Source: Sphingomonas yantingensis (GTDB lineage Bacteria > Pseudomonadota > Alphaproteobacteria > Sphingomonadales > Sphingomonadaceae). From it: 64,000 bases of DNA. The notes beneath the pieces are model-generated. The model saw only the letters and a list, made by a program, of their open reading frames with translations, was not told the DNA's origin and searched no databases. The position numbers and the translations under genes are program-made. The stretch is from the NCBI RefSeq assembly GCF_014199325.1, contig NZ_JACIJJ010000003.1:62001-126000 (forward strand). Reading direction: 5' to 3'. Below are positions 8,996-18,342 of the stretch, piece by piece. The stretch's first letter is position 1; each line of letters starts with the position of its first letter.

Positions 8996-9036
8996 GAATG
9001 CGCCACGGCGCATTCTCAACCGATGGCAAAGCCATC
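8996..9036. repeat. Two short hairpins in the acpP leader
   Basis: GAATGCGCC-AC-GGCGCATTC (8996-9015) is a perfect 9-base inverted repeat. It is followed by GATGGC-AAA-GCCATC (9022-9036). With the long palindrome just upstream they form a tandem hairpin array ahead of acpP, about 80 bases before its start codon. Function unknown. Confidence 0.7.
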
Positions 9037-9118
9037 CCACCGACGCCCACTTGCCAGCGCGGATTTGGCCCGATAGGGCGTTCAGGTAATCGAAAGAACC
9101 CCACAAGAGGATTTGGGA

Positions 9119-9355
9119 ATGAGCGACACCGCCGATCGCGTGAAGAAGATCGTCGTCGAAAATCTGGGCGTCGAGGCCGAGAAGGTGACCGAGGACGCCA
9201 GCTTCATCGACGATCTGGGCGCCGACAGCCTCGACATCGTCGAGCTGGTCATGGCGTTCGAGGAAGAGTTCGGCGTCGAGATCCCCGACGATGCCGCTGA
9301 GAAGATCACGACCGTCAAGGACGCGATCACCTATATCGACGAGCACAAGGGCTGA
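9119..9355 (+). CDS. acpP: Acyl carrier protein
   Basis: The 78-residue, strongly acidic protein carries the phosphopantetheine site [12 protein letters not shown] with the modified serine at 37. It carries growing acyl chains for FabD, FabG, FabF and FabZ. The ATG at 9119 has AAGAGG about nine bases before it; an in-frame TTG at 9113 adds two residues and is less likely. It follows a hairpin-rich leader of about 210 bases and has a terminator-like hairpin after it, fitting separate, high-level expression. Confidence 0.98.
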   Translation: MSDTADRVKKIVVENLGVEAEKVTEDASFIDDLGADSLDIVELVMAFEEEFGVEIPDDAAEKITTVKDAITYIDEHKG

Positions 9356-9385
9356 TTTGAGCCCGTCTCGTTAGAAGACGTTCGC

Positions 9386-9433
9386 GGCTCTCCGCCCGCG
9401 CCCCATGGGCCGGGCGGGGGGCCGTTTGTTTAT
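9386..9433 (+). terminator. Probable terminator after acpP
   Basis: CCGCCCG (9392-9398) pairs with CGGGCGG (9411-9417) and the stem is extended by flanking GGC/GCC. A T-rich stretch (GTTTGTTTATG) follows on the plus strand. It lies about 30 bases after the acpP stop, so it could separate acpP from fabF or act as a partial terminator. Confidence 0.55.
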
Positions 9434-9566
9434 GTGCGGCGCTTGACAGCGCGTCGGTCAGCCCCTTGATCGCAGCGATGCGGCCGGGCTTTCCGTAACG
9501 CCATTGAGCGCCCGCATGATCGAAAAGGATGGCCCCCGCGCGGGGCCGATGGACGGAGAGTTTCAC

Positions 9567-10829
9567 ATGCGCCGCGTCGTCGTCACAGGCCTGGGTCTCG
9601 TCACGCCGCTGGGCGCCGAGGTCGAAACCGCGTGGAAGAACCTGATCGCGGGCAAGTCGGGCGCCGGCCCGATCACGCGTTTCGACGCGACCGATTACAA
9701 GTGCCGGATCGCGTGCGAGGTGAAGCCCGCCGATCACGAATATGGCTTCGACCCGTACAAGCGCGTCGATCACAAGATCCAGCGCCAGGTCGACCCGTTC
9801 ATCATCTTCGGCATCGACGCCGCCGGACAGGCGCTCGAGGATGCGGGCCTCACCGACATGAGCGAGGAGGAGCGCTATCGCGCCGGCTGCTCGATCGGTG
9901 CGGGCATCGGCGGCCTGCCGGGGATCGAGAGCGAATCGCTCGTCCTCGACCGCAAGGGACCGTCGCGGGTCAGCCCGCACTTCGTCCATGGCCGCCTCAT
10001 CAACCTGATCTCGGGTCAGGTGTCGATCAAATACGGGCTGATGGGCCCGAATCATGCGGTCGTCACGGCCTGCTCGACCGGCGCGCACTCGATCGGCGAC
10101 GCCGCGCGGATGATCGCGATGGACGATGCCGACGTGATGCTCGCGGGCGGCGCGGAGGGGGCGATCTGCCCGATCGGCATTGCCGGCTTCGCACAGGCGC
10201 GCGCGCTGTCGACCAATTTCAACGACACGCCCGAAAAGGGCAGCCGCCCCTATGACCGCGACCGCGACGGCTTCGTCATGGGCGAGGGCGCGGGCGTCGT
10301 CTGCCTCGAAGAGTACGAGCACGCCAAGGCGCGCGGCGCGAAGATCTATGCCGAGGTGATCGGCTATGGCCTGTCCGGCGACGCCTATCACGTCACCGCC
10401 CCGCATCCCGAGGGGTCGGGCGCCTATCGCAGCATGGAAATGGCGATGCGCAAGTCGGGCCTGAGCCTCGCCGACATCGACTATGTCAACGCGCACGGCA
10501 CCTCCACCCCGCTCGGCGACGAGCTGGAGCTGGGCGCGGTCCGCCGCTTGTTCGGTCCGGCGCTCGACGGCATGTCGATGAGCTCGACCAAGTCGGCGAT
10601 CGGTCACCTGCTGGGCGGTGCCGGTGCGGTCGAATCGATCTTCTGCATCCTCGCGATGCGCGATTCGATCGTGCCCCCGACGCTCAACCTCGACAATCCG
10701 AGCGAGAATTGCGCGGGCGTCGACCTCGTGCCGCACGTCGCCAAGGAGCGGAAGGTGCGCGCGATCCTCAACAACTCGTTCGGCTTCGGCGGCACCAATG
10801 CCTCGCTCGTCATGAAGGCGATCGATTGA
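9567..10829 (+). CDS. fabF: 3-oxoacyl-[ACP] synthase II
   Basis: The protein is 420 residues starting MRRVVVTGLGLVTPLG at 9567, where GGAGAG lies about six bases upstream; a longer in-frame start at 9504 adds 21 unrelated residues. Nucleophile: VTACSTGAHSIGDA. The histidines are in NAHGTSTPLGD and SAIGHLLGGAGA. It condenses malonyl-ACP with acyl-ACP. Ten bases before mltG. Confidence 0.98.
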   Translation: MRRVVVTGLGLVTPLGAEVETAWKNLIAGKSGAGPITRFDATDYKCRIACEVKPADHEYGFDPYKRVDHKIQRQVDPFIIFGIDAAGQALEDAGLTDMSEEERYRAGCSIGAGIGGLPGIESESLVLDRKGPSRVSPHFVHGRLINLISGQVSIKYGLMGPNHAVVTACSTGAHSIGDAARMIAMDDADVMLAGGAEGAICPIGIAGFAQARALSTNFNDTPEKGSRPYDRDRDGFVMGEGAGVVCLEEYEHAKARGAKIYAEVIGYGLSGDAYHVTAPHPEGSGAYRSMEMAMRKSGLSLADIDYVNAHGTSTPLGDELELGAVRRLFGPALDGMSMSSTKSAIGHLLGGAGAVESIFCILAMRDSIVPPTLNLDNPSENCAGVDLVPHVAKERKVRAILNNSFGFGGTNASLVMKAID

Positions 10830-10839
10830 GTCCTTCGCG

Positions 10840-11808
10840 ATGAAGCGTCTCGGCTGCCTTGGCCTGATCCTCGGCCTCGGCGCGATCGCAGGCTTGTTCG
10901 GGGTGATGCAGAGCTGGGGCGGCAAGGGGCCGCTGCCCGTGAACAAGAGCGTCGTCGTGCCCGCGGGTGCCAGCCTGACCCGCGCGGCGGACGAGCTGGA
11001 GAAAGCCGGCGCGATCGGCTCGGCGAGCCGCTTCGTGCTGTTCGCCAAGCTGTTCGGCTCGTCCGATCCGATCCGCGCGGGCGAATATCCGCTGCCCGCC
11101 GGGATCAGCCAGGCGGACCTGCTCAAGCTGATGCAGGGCGGCAAGACGCTCCAGCGGTTCGTACCGGTGCCCGAGGGATTGCCATCGGTGCTGGTGCAGG
11201 AGGCGCTGATGCGTGCGCCCGAACTGACCGGCAAGGTCGGCGTGCCCGCCGAGGGGTCGGTCCTGCCCGACAGCTACAGCTATCAGCGCGGCGAGACGCG
11301 CGCGGCGGTGCTCGGCCGGATGCAGCGCGCGATGGACCGCTACCTTGCCGAGGCATGGAAGCGCCGCAAACCCGGCATCGCCGTCTCGACCCCGCGCGAA
11401 GCGCTGATCCTCGCCTCGATCGTCGAGAAGGAAACCGCGGTGGAGGCGGAGCGGCGGACGGTGGCGGCGGTCTACTCCAACCGCCTGCGCCAGGGGATGC
11501 GGCTACAGGCAGACCCGACGATCATCTACCCGCTGACGAAGGGCCGCCCGCTGGGCCGCCGCATCCTCCGGTCGGAGGTCAATGCGGTCAACGGCTACAA
11601 CACCTATGCGATGACGGGCCTGCCCGAGGGTCCAATCGCTAATCCCGGCCGCAAGAGCATCGATGCGGTGCTCGACCCGGCCCCGTCGCCCGCGCTGTAT
11701 TTCGTGGCGGACGGAAAGGGCGGGCACGTCTTCGCCAACACGCTGGCCGAGCACAATGCCAACGTGGCGAAATGGTACGCCATCCGGAAGGCGCGCGGGG
11801 AGATGTAA
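10840..11808 (+). CDS. mltG: Endolytic peptidoglycan transglycosylase MltG
   Basis: The protein has 322 residues. An N-terminal membrane anchor (residues about 5-25, GLILGLGAIAGLFGV) is followed by a LysM-like part (NKSVVVPAGASL) and the YceG catalytic domain. The latter contains LASIVEKETAVEAERRTVAAVYSNRL, with the catalytic glutamate in VEKE, then LQADPTIIYP and YNTY. MltG cuts nascent glycan strands in the periplasm. It follows fabF closely, the common fab-mltG arrangement. Its stop lies four bases from the convergent neighbour's stop. Confidence 0.97.
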   Translation: MKRLGCLGLILGLGAIAGLFGVMQSWGGKGPLPVNKSVVVPAGASLTRAADELEKAGAIGSASRFVLFAKLFGSSDPIRAGEYPLPAGISQADLLKLMQGGKTLQRFVPVPEGLPSVLVQEALMRAPELTGKVGVPAEGSVLPDSYSYQRGETRAAVLGRMQRAMDRYLAEAWKRRKPGIAVSTPREALILASIVEKETAVEAERRTVAAVYSNRLRQGMRLQADPTIIYPLTKGRPLGRRILRSEVNAVNGYNTYAMTGLPEGPIANPGRKSIDAVLDPAPSPALYFVADGKGGHVFANTLAEHNANVAKWYAIRKARGEM

Positions 11809-11812
11809 GGGC

Positions 11813-12232
11813 CTAGTCGCCTGTCACGCCGAATCTTGCCTCACCGATCTGGTCGGCATTCTTTGACGCGAACCGCCAGATTACGATGGTGACAAGGATC
11901 GCCAACAGCCATGTGCCCGCCGCCAATGCCGCGCTGTAACTGACCAACGCGATCGCCGCTGCCGTACCAACCAGCATGACAGTTACCGCTCCGGACAGCC
12001 GAGGCGAAACATCTTTGTAAGCCTCGTTTTCTCTCGCGGGGCTAAGCCAGTGATACAGCGCCATGAGCACGATCAGCGTCGGACCAAACCAGTCGTTAAG
12101 ACGGTCAATGCTTGCCGCGAGTGTAGGTTCGATGCTGCAAAGATAGAGCGACCATAGGTCGGCACCAAACACCATGAGAGCAACGGAAAGGGCGATCTTC
12201 GCTCCCCACGCCCTTACGACCGACCATTTCAT
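11813..12232 (-). CDS. Hypothetical membrane protein with about four helices
   Basis: The protein has 139 residues from the ATG at 12232; an in-frame TTG at 12268 would add 12 residues. Hydrophobic segments lie at about residues 10-33, 41-60, 77-102 and 104-126, with both ends soluble. I recognise no motif. The codons are clearly less GC-rich than in mltG and icd, a sign of an accessory gene. It is convergent with mltG and 43 bases from the icd terminator, and no strong ribosome binding site is visible. Confidence 0.6.
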   Translation of the reverse strand: MKWSVVRAWGAKIALSVALMVFGADLWSLYLCSIEPTLAASIDRLNDWFGPTLIVLMALYHWLSPARENEAYKDVSPRLSGAVTVMLVGTAAAIALVSYSAALAAGTWLLAILVTIVIWRFASKNADQIGEARFGVTGD

Positions 12233-12275
12233 GCGGACAGAGTGGTCGCTTCCCGTAGGTCCGGTCAACCCATGA

Positions 12276-12313
12276 GAAAAAGGGCGCCCCGGTTTCCCGG
12301 GGCGCCCCTTTCA
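12276..12313 (-). terminator. Rho-independent terminator of icd
   Basis: GGGCGCCCCGG pairs with CCGGGGCGCCC around a three- to five-base loop. On the minus strand the stem is followed by five Ts. It starts about 20 bases after the icd stop. On the plus strand it is followed by only three Ts. Confidence 0.9.
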
Positions 12314-12333
12314 ATCCATTAGCGGCGAAAGCC

Positions 12334-13554
12334 TTACTTCCACTCGCCCATCGCGGTTTCGAGGTTCACGCGGATCGCCTCGAAGAACTGCTCGGTCGTC
12401 ATCCAGGGCTGGTCCGGACCGATCAAGATCGCGAGATCCTTGGTCATCGCGCCGCCCTCGACTGTCTCGACGCAGACGCGCTCCAGCGTCTCGGCGAAGC
12501 GGGTCACGTCGGGGGTGCCGTCGAACTTGCCGCGATACTTGAGGCCGCCGGTCCAAGCGAAGATCGACGCGATCGGGTTGGTCGACGTCGCCTTGCCCTG
12601 CTGGTGCTGGCGATAGTGGCGCGTGACGGTGCCGTGCGCCGCCTCCGCCTCGATCGTCTTGCCGTCGGGGGTCATCAGGACCGAGGTCATGAGGCCGAGC
12701 GAGCCGAAGCCCTGCGCCACCGTGTCCGACTGGACGTCGCCGTCGTAGTTCTTGCACGCCCACACGAACTCGCCGTGCCACTTGAGCGCGCTCGCCACCA
12801 TGTCGTCGATCAGGCGGTGCTGATACTCGATGCCGGCTTCCTTGAACTGGGGCGCGAATTCGGTCTCGAACACCTCCTGGAAGATGTCCTTGAAGCGCCC
12901 GTCATAGGCCTTCATGATCGTGTTCTTAGTCGACAGGTACACCGGCCAGCCGCGGCCGAGGCCGTAGTTCAGGCTGGCGCGCGCGAAATCGCGGATCGAG
13001 TCGTCGAGATTGTACATCGCCATCGCGACGCCGGCCGAGGGGAACTTGAACACCTCCTCGTCGATCACGGTGCCGTCATCGCCCTCGAAAACGAGGCGCA
13101 GCTTGCCCGGGCCCGGCACGCGATAGTCGGTCGCGCGATACTGGTCGCCGAACGCATGGCGGCCGACGACGATCGGGTGCGTCCAGCCGGGGACGAGGCG
13201 GGGGACGTTCTTGATGACGATCGGCTCGCGGAAGACCACGCCGCCTAGGATGTTGCGGATCGTGCCGTTCGGCGACTTCCACATCTTCTTGAGGCCGAAC
13301 TCCTCGACCCGCTGCTCGTCGGGAGTGATCGTCGCGCACTTCACGCCGACGCCGTACTTCTGAATCGCCTTGGCCGAATCGACGGTGATCTTGTCGTCGG
13401 TCTCGTCGCGCTTCTCGACGGCGAGGTCGTAATATTCGAGGTCGATGTCGAGATAGGGGAGGATCAGGCGCTCGCGGATCCACGCCCAGATGATCCGGGT
13501 CATTTCATCGCCGTCGATCTCCACGACGGGCGTCTTCACCTTGATCTTCGCCAT
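12334..13554 (-). CDS. icd: NADP-dependent isocitrate dehydrogenase
   Basis: The protein is 406 residues from the ATG at 13554 ([23 protein letters not shown]). The frame is open for 52 more codons upstream, but that part has no family character. It is the eukaryote-like homodimeric type [53 protein letters not shown] and [12 protein letters not shown] are all present. It converts isocitrate to 2-oxoglutarate in the TCA cycle, yielding NADPH. Single gene with its own terminator, divergent from psd. Confidence 0.98.
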   Translation of the reverse strand: MAKIKVKTPVVEIDGDEMTRIIWAWIRERLILPYLDIDLEYYDLAVEKRDETDDKITVDSAKAIQKYGVGVKCATITPDEQRVEEFGLKKMWKSPNGTIRNILGGVVFREPIVIKNVPRLVPGWTHPIVVGRHAFGDQYRATDYRVPGPGKLRLVFEGDDGTVIDEEVFKFPSAGVAMAMYNLDDSIRDFARASLNYGLGRGWPVYLSTKNTIMKAYDGRFKDIFQEVFETEFAPQFKEAGIEYQHRLIDDMVASALKWHGEFVWACKNYDGDVQSDTVAQGFGSLGLMTSVLMTPDGKTIEAEAAHGTVTRHYRQHQQGKATSTNPIASIFAWTGGLKYRGKFDGTPDVTRFAETLERVCVETVEGGAMTKDLAILIGPDQPWMTTEQFFEAIRVNLETAMGEWK

Positions 13555-13700
13555 CAACGTCTCGCTGTATCCATGAGGGAGGTTTGGGCGCTCCCTAAGC
13601 CGCGCGCGCGCCGGGATCAACCGCGCGGGCGATCGGCTTTGCGGGCGGGCTATTGCCACAACTGATTGTATCGCGGGGCGGGCACGGTTAGACCCGCGCG

Positions 13701-14435
13701 ATGCCATCACTCGAAAAGCCGCCCATCGCCACCTCGACCGTCAAGTGGCGCTTCCCCGCCGTCCACCCCGAGGGGCGCAAATACGTCCTGATCGCCCTAG
13801 CGATCTCAGCACTGGTCTATTTCATCAGCGGCGGCTGGTTCTGGACCTGGCCGTTCCTGGGCGTGACGCTCTGGGTCGCCGCTTTCTTCCGCGATCCGGT
13901 CCGGGTGACGCCGCAGGGGCCAGGGCTGATCGTCGCGCCCGCCGATGGCCTTGTGACGATGATCCAGCAGGTCGCGCTGCCGCCGGAGCTGGCCGGTCCG
14001 CAGGGGCTGGGCGAGGGGCCGCTGACCCGCGTGTCGATCTTCATGAGCGTGTTCGACGTGCACATCAACCGCACGCCGATCACCGGCACGATCCGCCAGG
14101 TCGTCTATATCTCGGGCAAGTTCGTGAACGCCGACCTCGACAAGGCGTCGGACGAGAATGAGCGCCAGCACATCGTCGTCGAGGCACCCGACGGCACCCG
14201 CTTCGGCTTTACCCAGATCGCGGGCCTCGTCGCGCGCCGCATCCTCGCCTTCGTCAAGCCCGGCGACATGGTCGTCGCGGGCCAGCGCATCGGCCTCATC
14301 CGCTTCGGCAGCCGCGTCGACGTGTTCCTGCCGGCGGGTTATCAGCCGCAGGTCATTCTCGGCCAACGCAGCGTCGCGGGCGAGACCATCATCGGCCGCA
14401 TCGGGGTCGAGGCGCCGACGGGCGTTGCCCAGTAA
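13701..14435 (+). CDS. psd: Phosphatidylserine decarboxylase proenzyme (short type)
   Basis: The protein has 244 residues. One or two membrane segments lie at about 30-62. The domain contains [20 protein letters not shown] and the self-cleavage site in IRFGSRVD; Ser at about 204 becomes the pyruvoyl group, leaving a small C-terminal alpha chain of about 41 residues. It makes phosphatidylethanolamine at the inner membrane. Its TAA shares one base with the pssA ATG (TAATG), so precursor and product enzymes are coupled. Confidence 0.96.
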   Translation: MPSLEKPPIATSTVKWRFPAVHPEGRKYVLIALAISALVYFISGGWFWTWPFLGVTLWVAAFFRDPVRVTPQGPGLIVAPADGLVTMIQQVALPPELAGPQGLGEGPLTRVSIFMSVFDVHINRTPITGTIRQVVYISGKFVNADLDKASDENERQHIVVEAPDGTRFGFTQIAGLVARRILAFVKPGDMVVAGQRIGLIRFGSRVDVFLPAGYQPQVILGQRSVAGETIIGRIGVEAPTGVAQ

Positions 14436-15220
14436 TGGCGCTTCGCCCCCGCCGTCCGGGCCGCGGCCTGCCGCTGCGTGCGATCGCGCCCAATGCCGTC
14501 ACGGCCATGGCGCTGTGCTCGGGCCTTACGGGTATCCGCTTCGCGATCGCCGGCGATTGGGAGCGGGCGGTCCTGATGGTGCTGCTGGCTGGAGTACTCG
14601 ACGGGATCGACGGGCGGATCGCCCGGCTCGTCCGCGGCGAGAGCCGGTTCGGGGCCGAGCTCGACAGCCTGTCCGACGCGATCAGCTTCGGCGTGTCGCC
14701 CGCGCTGATCGTCTATCTCTGGTCGCTGATGGGCATCCCGCGGATCGGGTGGCTGGCGGCGCTGATCTATGCCGTGTTCTGCGCGCTGCGCCTTGCGCGG
14801 TTCAACGCAAACATCGATGTCGCCGAACAGCCGCACAAATCGGCGGGCTTCCTCACCGGTGTGCCCGCGCCCGCAGGAGCGGGGCTCGCAATGCTGCCGA
14901 TGTATCTGTGGTTCTGGACCGAGGAAGCGATATTCCGCTCGCCTTGGCTCGTCGCACCGTGGGTGGCGTTTACCGCGTTCCTGATGGTGTCAAGCCTCGC
15001 GACCTTTTCCTGGTCGTCGCTGCGCCTGCGTCGCCGTGTGCGGTTCGAGGCGCTGGCGGTCGTGGTGATCTTCGCCGCGGCAATCGTCTCGGCGCCTTGG
15101 CAGACGCTCAGCGTCATCTGCCTCGGCTACTTGGCGACGATCCCGTTCAGCATCGCCGCCTATGCCCGTGTTAGGCGGCTGCGCGCAGGTGCGCCGGCGA
15201 CGCCGTCAGCCGCGGCGTAG
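14435..15220 (+). CDS. pssA: CDP-diacylglycerol-serine O-phosphatidyltransferase
   Basis: The polytopic membrane protein has 261 residues. The CDP-alcohol phosphotransferase signature runs DGIDGRIARLVRGE then SRFGAELDSLSD (residues about 51-76), giving the D-x2-DG-x2-AR-x8-G-x3-D-x3-D pattern. Several hydrophobic helices follow. It makes phosphatidylserine for Psd, encoded just upstream. The last 50 bases overlap the 3' end of a minus-strand small gene. Confidence 0.97.
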   Translation: MALRPRRPGRGLPLRAIAPNAVTAMALCSGLTGIRFAIAGDWERAVLMVLLAGVLDGIDGRIARLVRGESRFGAELDSLSDAISFGVSPALIVYLWSLMGIPRIGWLAALIYAVFCALRLARFNANIDVAEQPHKSAGFLTGVPAPAGAGLAMLPMYLWFWTEEAIFRSPWLVAPWVAFTAFLMVSSLATFSWSSLRLRRRVRFEALAVVVIFAAAIVSAPWQTLSVICLGYLATIPFSIAAYARVRRLRAGAPATPSAAA

Positions 15221-15392
15221 CGCGCGTTTCGCCACGCGAGGGCAGCGGCGGCAGCGCAGCGATCCGGCTCTGCGTGCCGTGCACCAGCAGGCAGGCGATC
15301 CGCGCACGATACGGCGCGATCGTAGCGGCGATGACACCGAGCGCGACAAAACCGGCAAAGGCGAACAGCGCAAAAGCGAGAATAGCGACCAC
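15171..15392 (-). CDS. Small hypothetical protein with one N-terminal membrane helix
   Basis: The frame gives 73 residues from a GTG at 15392, where AGGAG ends eight bases upstream; a GTG at 15401 touches that site. The first 25 residues (VAILAFALFAFAGFVALG...) form a membrane helix or signal. The rest is basic and ends in an alanine-rich tail antiparallel to the pssA end. I do not recognise the family. A TTAA-N7-TTAC element 31-45 bases before the start resembles a CtrA box. It fills much of the 437-base gap between pssA and rpsB. Confidence 0.5.
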   Translation of the reverse strand: MVAILAFALFAFAGFVALGVIAATIAPYRARIACLLVHGTQSRIAALPPLPSRGETRATPRLTASPAHLRAAA

Positions 15393-15422
15393 CTGACCCA
15401 CTCCTCGAACCGCGGAACACGG

Positions 15423-15437
15423 TTAACGAAACGTTAC
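15423..15437 (-). promoter_or_regulatory. CtrA-like box (TTAA-N7-TTAC)
   Basis: The plus strand reads TTAACGAAACGTTAC, which is TTAA, seven bases, TTAC. The known alphaproteobacterial CtrA site is TTAA-N7-TTAA(C), so one base differs. It lies where a promoter for the small gene at 15392 would be. The surrounding 20 bases are unusually AT-rich for this chromosome. Confidence 0.4.
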
Positions 15438-15657
15438 TTATGAACAGCTTTGCGACGAGCCGGTTCCATGATCCCGTTGCAAACCCGTTATGTTCCTTTT
15501 CCGTTCCCGGTGTCAAGCGTTGATCTCTGGATCACGCTCGTCTAAGGGCACGCGCTCAACCCGCATGGGAAGCCCATAACCCGGTGCCCGACGCCGCCTT
15601 TCAGGTGCGCTAAGGGTCGCTTGCTTCCCAGAGGACTAACCGGAAGGAGATATCCCT

Positions 15658-16443
15658 ATGGCGGCACCTGTCGTCACCATGCACCAGCTGATCGAATCGG
15701 GCGCGCACTTCGGCCATCAGACGCATCGCTGGAACCCCAAGATGAAGCCTTACATCTTCGGCGATCGCAACGGCGTCCACATCCTCGACCTGTCGCAGAC
15801 CGTGCCGCTGTTCGCGCGTGCGCTCGACTTCGTGTCGTCGACCGTCGCCGGCGGCGGCAAGGTCCTGTTCGTCGGCACCAAGCGCCAGGCGCAGGAGCCG
15901 ATCGCCGAGGCTGCTCGCAAGTCGGGCCAGCACTTCGTCAACCACCGCTGGCTGGGCGGCATGCTCACCAACTGGAAGACGATCTCGGGCTCGATCAAGC
16001 GCCTGAAGACGCTCGAAGAGCAGCTCTCGGGCGACACGCACGGCCTCACCAAGAAGGAAGTGCTCAACCTGACGCGCGAGAAGGACAAGCTCGAGCTGTC
16101 GCTCGGCGGCATCCGTGACCTCGGCGGCATTCCCGACATCATGTTCGTGATCGACGCGAACAAGGAAGAGCTGGCGATCAAGGAAGCCAACACGCTCGGC
16201 ATTCCGGTCGTCGCGATCCTCGATTCGAACGTCTCGCCCGACGGCATCGCCTTCCCGGTGCCCGCGAACGACGACGCGAGCCGTGCGATCCGCCTCTATT
16301 GCGAGGCGATGGCGATCGCCGCGACCCGCGGCAACAACCAGGCCGCGATGCAGAGCCAGGACTTCGGCGCGATGGCCGAGCCGCCGGCCGAGCCCGCGCT
16401 GACCGAGACGGCCCCGGCCGAGGAAGCGCCTGCTCAGGCCTGA
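15658..16443 (+). CDS. rpsB: 30S ribosomal protein uS2
   Basis: The protein has 261 residues. Family signatures include [23 protein letters not shown] near the N-terminus and [13 protein letters not shown] near 100. The acidic, alanine- and proline-rich C-terminal tail after about 230 is typical of the alphaproteobacterial protein. A strong AAGGAGA site lies just before the ATG. First gene of the long run to rpmE; tsf follows after a structured 109-base spacer. Confidence 0.98.
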   Translation: MAAPVVTMHQLIESGAHFGHQTHRWNPKMKPYIFGDRNGVHILDLSQTVPLFARALDFVSSTVAGGGKVLFVGTKRQAQEPIAEAARKSGQHFVNHRWLGGMLTNWKTISGSIKRLKTLEEQLSGDTHGLTKKEVLNLTREKDKLELSLGGIRDLGGIPDIMFVIDANKEELAIKEANTLGIPVVAILDSNVSPDGIAFPVPANDDASRAIRLYCEAMAIAATRGNNQAAMQSQDFGAMAEPPAEPALTETAPAEEAPAQA

Positions 16444-16454
16444 TCGCCTGACAA

Positions 16455-16531
16455 GACGCGCGGCGGGTGACCGCCCGCGTCACCGATCTGTCATTCGGGC
16501 GGGGCAGGGCAATTCGCACTGACCCCGCCCG
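16455..16531 (+). promoter_or_regulatory. Two hairpins in the rpsB-tsf spacer, attenuator-like
   Basis: Hairpin one (16455-16481) pairs GACGCG and GGCGG with CCGCC and CGCGTC. Hairpin two (16496-16531) pairs CGGGCGGGG with CCCCGCCCG and is followed by CATTTTAAG. The second resembles a weak rho-independent terminator. Partial termination between rpsB and tsf is known in E. coli, so a similar attenuator is plausible. Confidence 0.6.
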
Positions 16532-16552
16532 CATTTTAAGAAGGAAATCGAC

Positions 16553-17491
16553 ATGGCCGAGATCACGGCAGCCGCCGTCAAGGAACTGCGCGAGCGTTCG
16601 GGCGCCGGCATGATGGATTGCAAGAAGGCGCTGGCCGAGAATGGCGGCGACATGGAAGCCGCCGTCGACTGGCTGCGCACCAAGGGCCTCGCCGCCGCCG
16701 CCAAGAAGTCGAGCCGCACCGCGGCCGAGGGTCTGGTCGGCGTCGCCGTCGCCGGGACTAAGGGCGTGGCGGTCGAGGTGAACTCGCAGACCGACTTCGT
16801 TGCCAAGAACGAGATCTTCCAGGACTTCGTCCGCAACGTGACGACGATCGCGCTCGAGCAGGGCGACAATGTCGACGCGCTGAAGGGTGCGGCGATGCCC
16901 GCCGGCGGTACGGTCGAGGAAGTGCTGACCAACAACATCTCGACCATCGGCGAGAACCAGGTGCTGCGCCGCGCGAAGGCCGTGTCGGTCACGCAGGGCG
17001 CGGTGATCCCGTACGTCCACAACGCCGCCGCCCCGGGTCTCGGCAAGATCGGCGTGCTCGTCGCGCTCGAATCGGATGCCGGCGTCGACGTTCTCGAGCC
17101 CTTGGGCAAGCAGATCGCGATGCACGTCGCCGCTGCCTTCCCGCTGGCGCTGACCGCCGAGGACCTCGACCCCGAGGTCGTCGAGCGTGAGGCCGCGATC
17201 CTTCGCGAGAAGAACGCCGAGAAGATCGTCGGCAAGTCGGACGAGGTCGCGCAGAAGATCCTCAACGGCCCGATCGAGAAGTTCAAGAAGGAGAACGCCC
17301 TTCTGACGCAGGCGTTCGTGATGGACGGCAAGACCCCCGTCGGCGACGTGATCGCGAAGGCGGCCAAGGACGCCGGCGCGTCGATCAAGCTGGTTGATTA
17401 CGTCCGTTTCCAGCTGGGCGAAGGGATCGAGAAGGAAGAGAGCGACTTCGCCGCCGAAGTCGCTGCGACCGCGGGCCTCTCGAAGAACTAA
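16553..17491 (+). CDS. tsf: Translation elongation factor Ts
   Basis: The protein has 312 residues. The N-terminal UBA-like part shows [19 protein letters not shown], followed by the core signature with [13 protein letters not shown]. The C-terminal module (about 260-295) has [13 protein letters not shown]-Ts is the nucleotide exchange factor for EF-Tu. Start at the ATG at 16553 after AAGAAGGAAA. Confidence 0.98.
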   Translation: MAEITAAAVKELRERSGAGMMDCKKALAENGGDMEAAVDWLRTKGLAAAAKKSSRTAAEGLVGVAVAGTKGVAVEVNSQTDFVAKNEIFQDFVRNVTTIALEQGDNVDALKGAAMPAGGTVEEVLTNNISTIGENQVLRRAKAVSVTQGAVIPYVHNAAAPGLGKIGVLVALESDAGVDVLEPLGKQIAMHVAAAFPLALTAEDLDPEVVEREAAILREKNAEKIVGKSDEVAQKILNGPIEKFKKENALLTQAFVMDGKTPVGDVIAKAAKDAGASIKLVDYVRFQLGEGIEKEESDFAAEVAATAGLSKN

Positions 17492-17604
17492 GCCGTTCCG
17501 CCCTTGCCCATGGCGGGGAAGGGCGTAATAGGTTGGCATCACGGCGCGGGGCTCCTAAGGTCCGCGCCGTTTTGCTGCCCCCTTCACTCAACCAAGCGGG
17601 ACCC

Positions 17605-18330
17605 ATGAGCCGCCCCACTTTCAAGCGTATCCTTCTGAAGCTGTCGGGCGAGGTCCTGATGGGCCAGGGCCAGTACGGCATCGATCCCGAAACCTGCGCG
17701 CGCGTCGCCGAAGAGGTGAAGGCGATCGCCGATAGCGGCGTCGAGCTGTGCATGGTCGTCGGCGGCGGCAACATCTTTCGCGGGCTGGCGGGCGCGGCAC
17801 AGGGCTTCGACCGTGCCTCCGCCGACTACATGGGCATGCTGGCGACCGTCATGAACGCGCTCGCGATGCAGAACGCGCTCGAAAAGGCGGGCGTCGACAC
17901 CCGCGTCCAGTCGGCGATCCCGATGGCGAGCGTGTGCGAACCCTATGTCCGCCGCCGTGCGCAGCGACACATGGAGAAGGGTCGCGTCGTCCTGTTCGCG
18001 GCGGGTACCGGCCTGCCGTTCTTCACGACCGACACCACCGCGGCACTCCGCGCGGCCGAAATGGGCTGCGACGCCCTCTTCAAGGGCACGAGCGTCGACG
18101 GCGTGTACGACGCCGACCCAAAGAAGGTGCCGACCGCGACCCGTTACGACGAACTCAGCTACGACCGCGTGCTCGCCGACAATCTCAAGGTGATGGACGC
18201 CAGCGCCGTCGCGCTCTGCCGCGACAGCGACATTCCGATCGTGGTCTTTTCGATCCGAGACGAGGGCAATCTTGCCGCCGTCATCGGCGGGCAGGGCACC
18301 GCGACCATCGTCCGCAAGCCACAAGCATAA
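17605..18330 (+). CDS. pyrH: UMP kinase
   Basis: The protein is 241 residues starting [18 protein letters not shown] at 17605; a start at 17533 would add 24 atypical residues. It belongs to the amino-acid kinase fold with [15 protein letters not shown] and [23 protein letters not shown]. It phosphorylates UMP to UDP and is normally allosterically controlled by GTP and UTP. Between tsf and frr, the usual order. Confidence 0.98.
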   Translation: MSRPTFKRILLKLSGEVLMGQGQYGIDPETCARVAEEVKAIADSGVELCMVVGGGNIFRGLAGAAQGFDRASADYMGMLATVMNALAMQNALEKAGVDTRVQSAIPMASVCEPYVRRRAQRHMEKGRVVLFAAGTGLPFFTTDTTAALRAAEMGCDALFKGTSVDGVYDADPKKVPTATRYDELSYDRVLADNLKVMDASAVALCRDSDIPIVVFSIRDEGNLAAVIGGQGTATIVRKPQA

Positions 18331-18342
18331 GGAGAGCCGATC

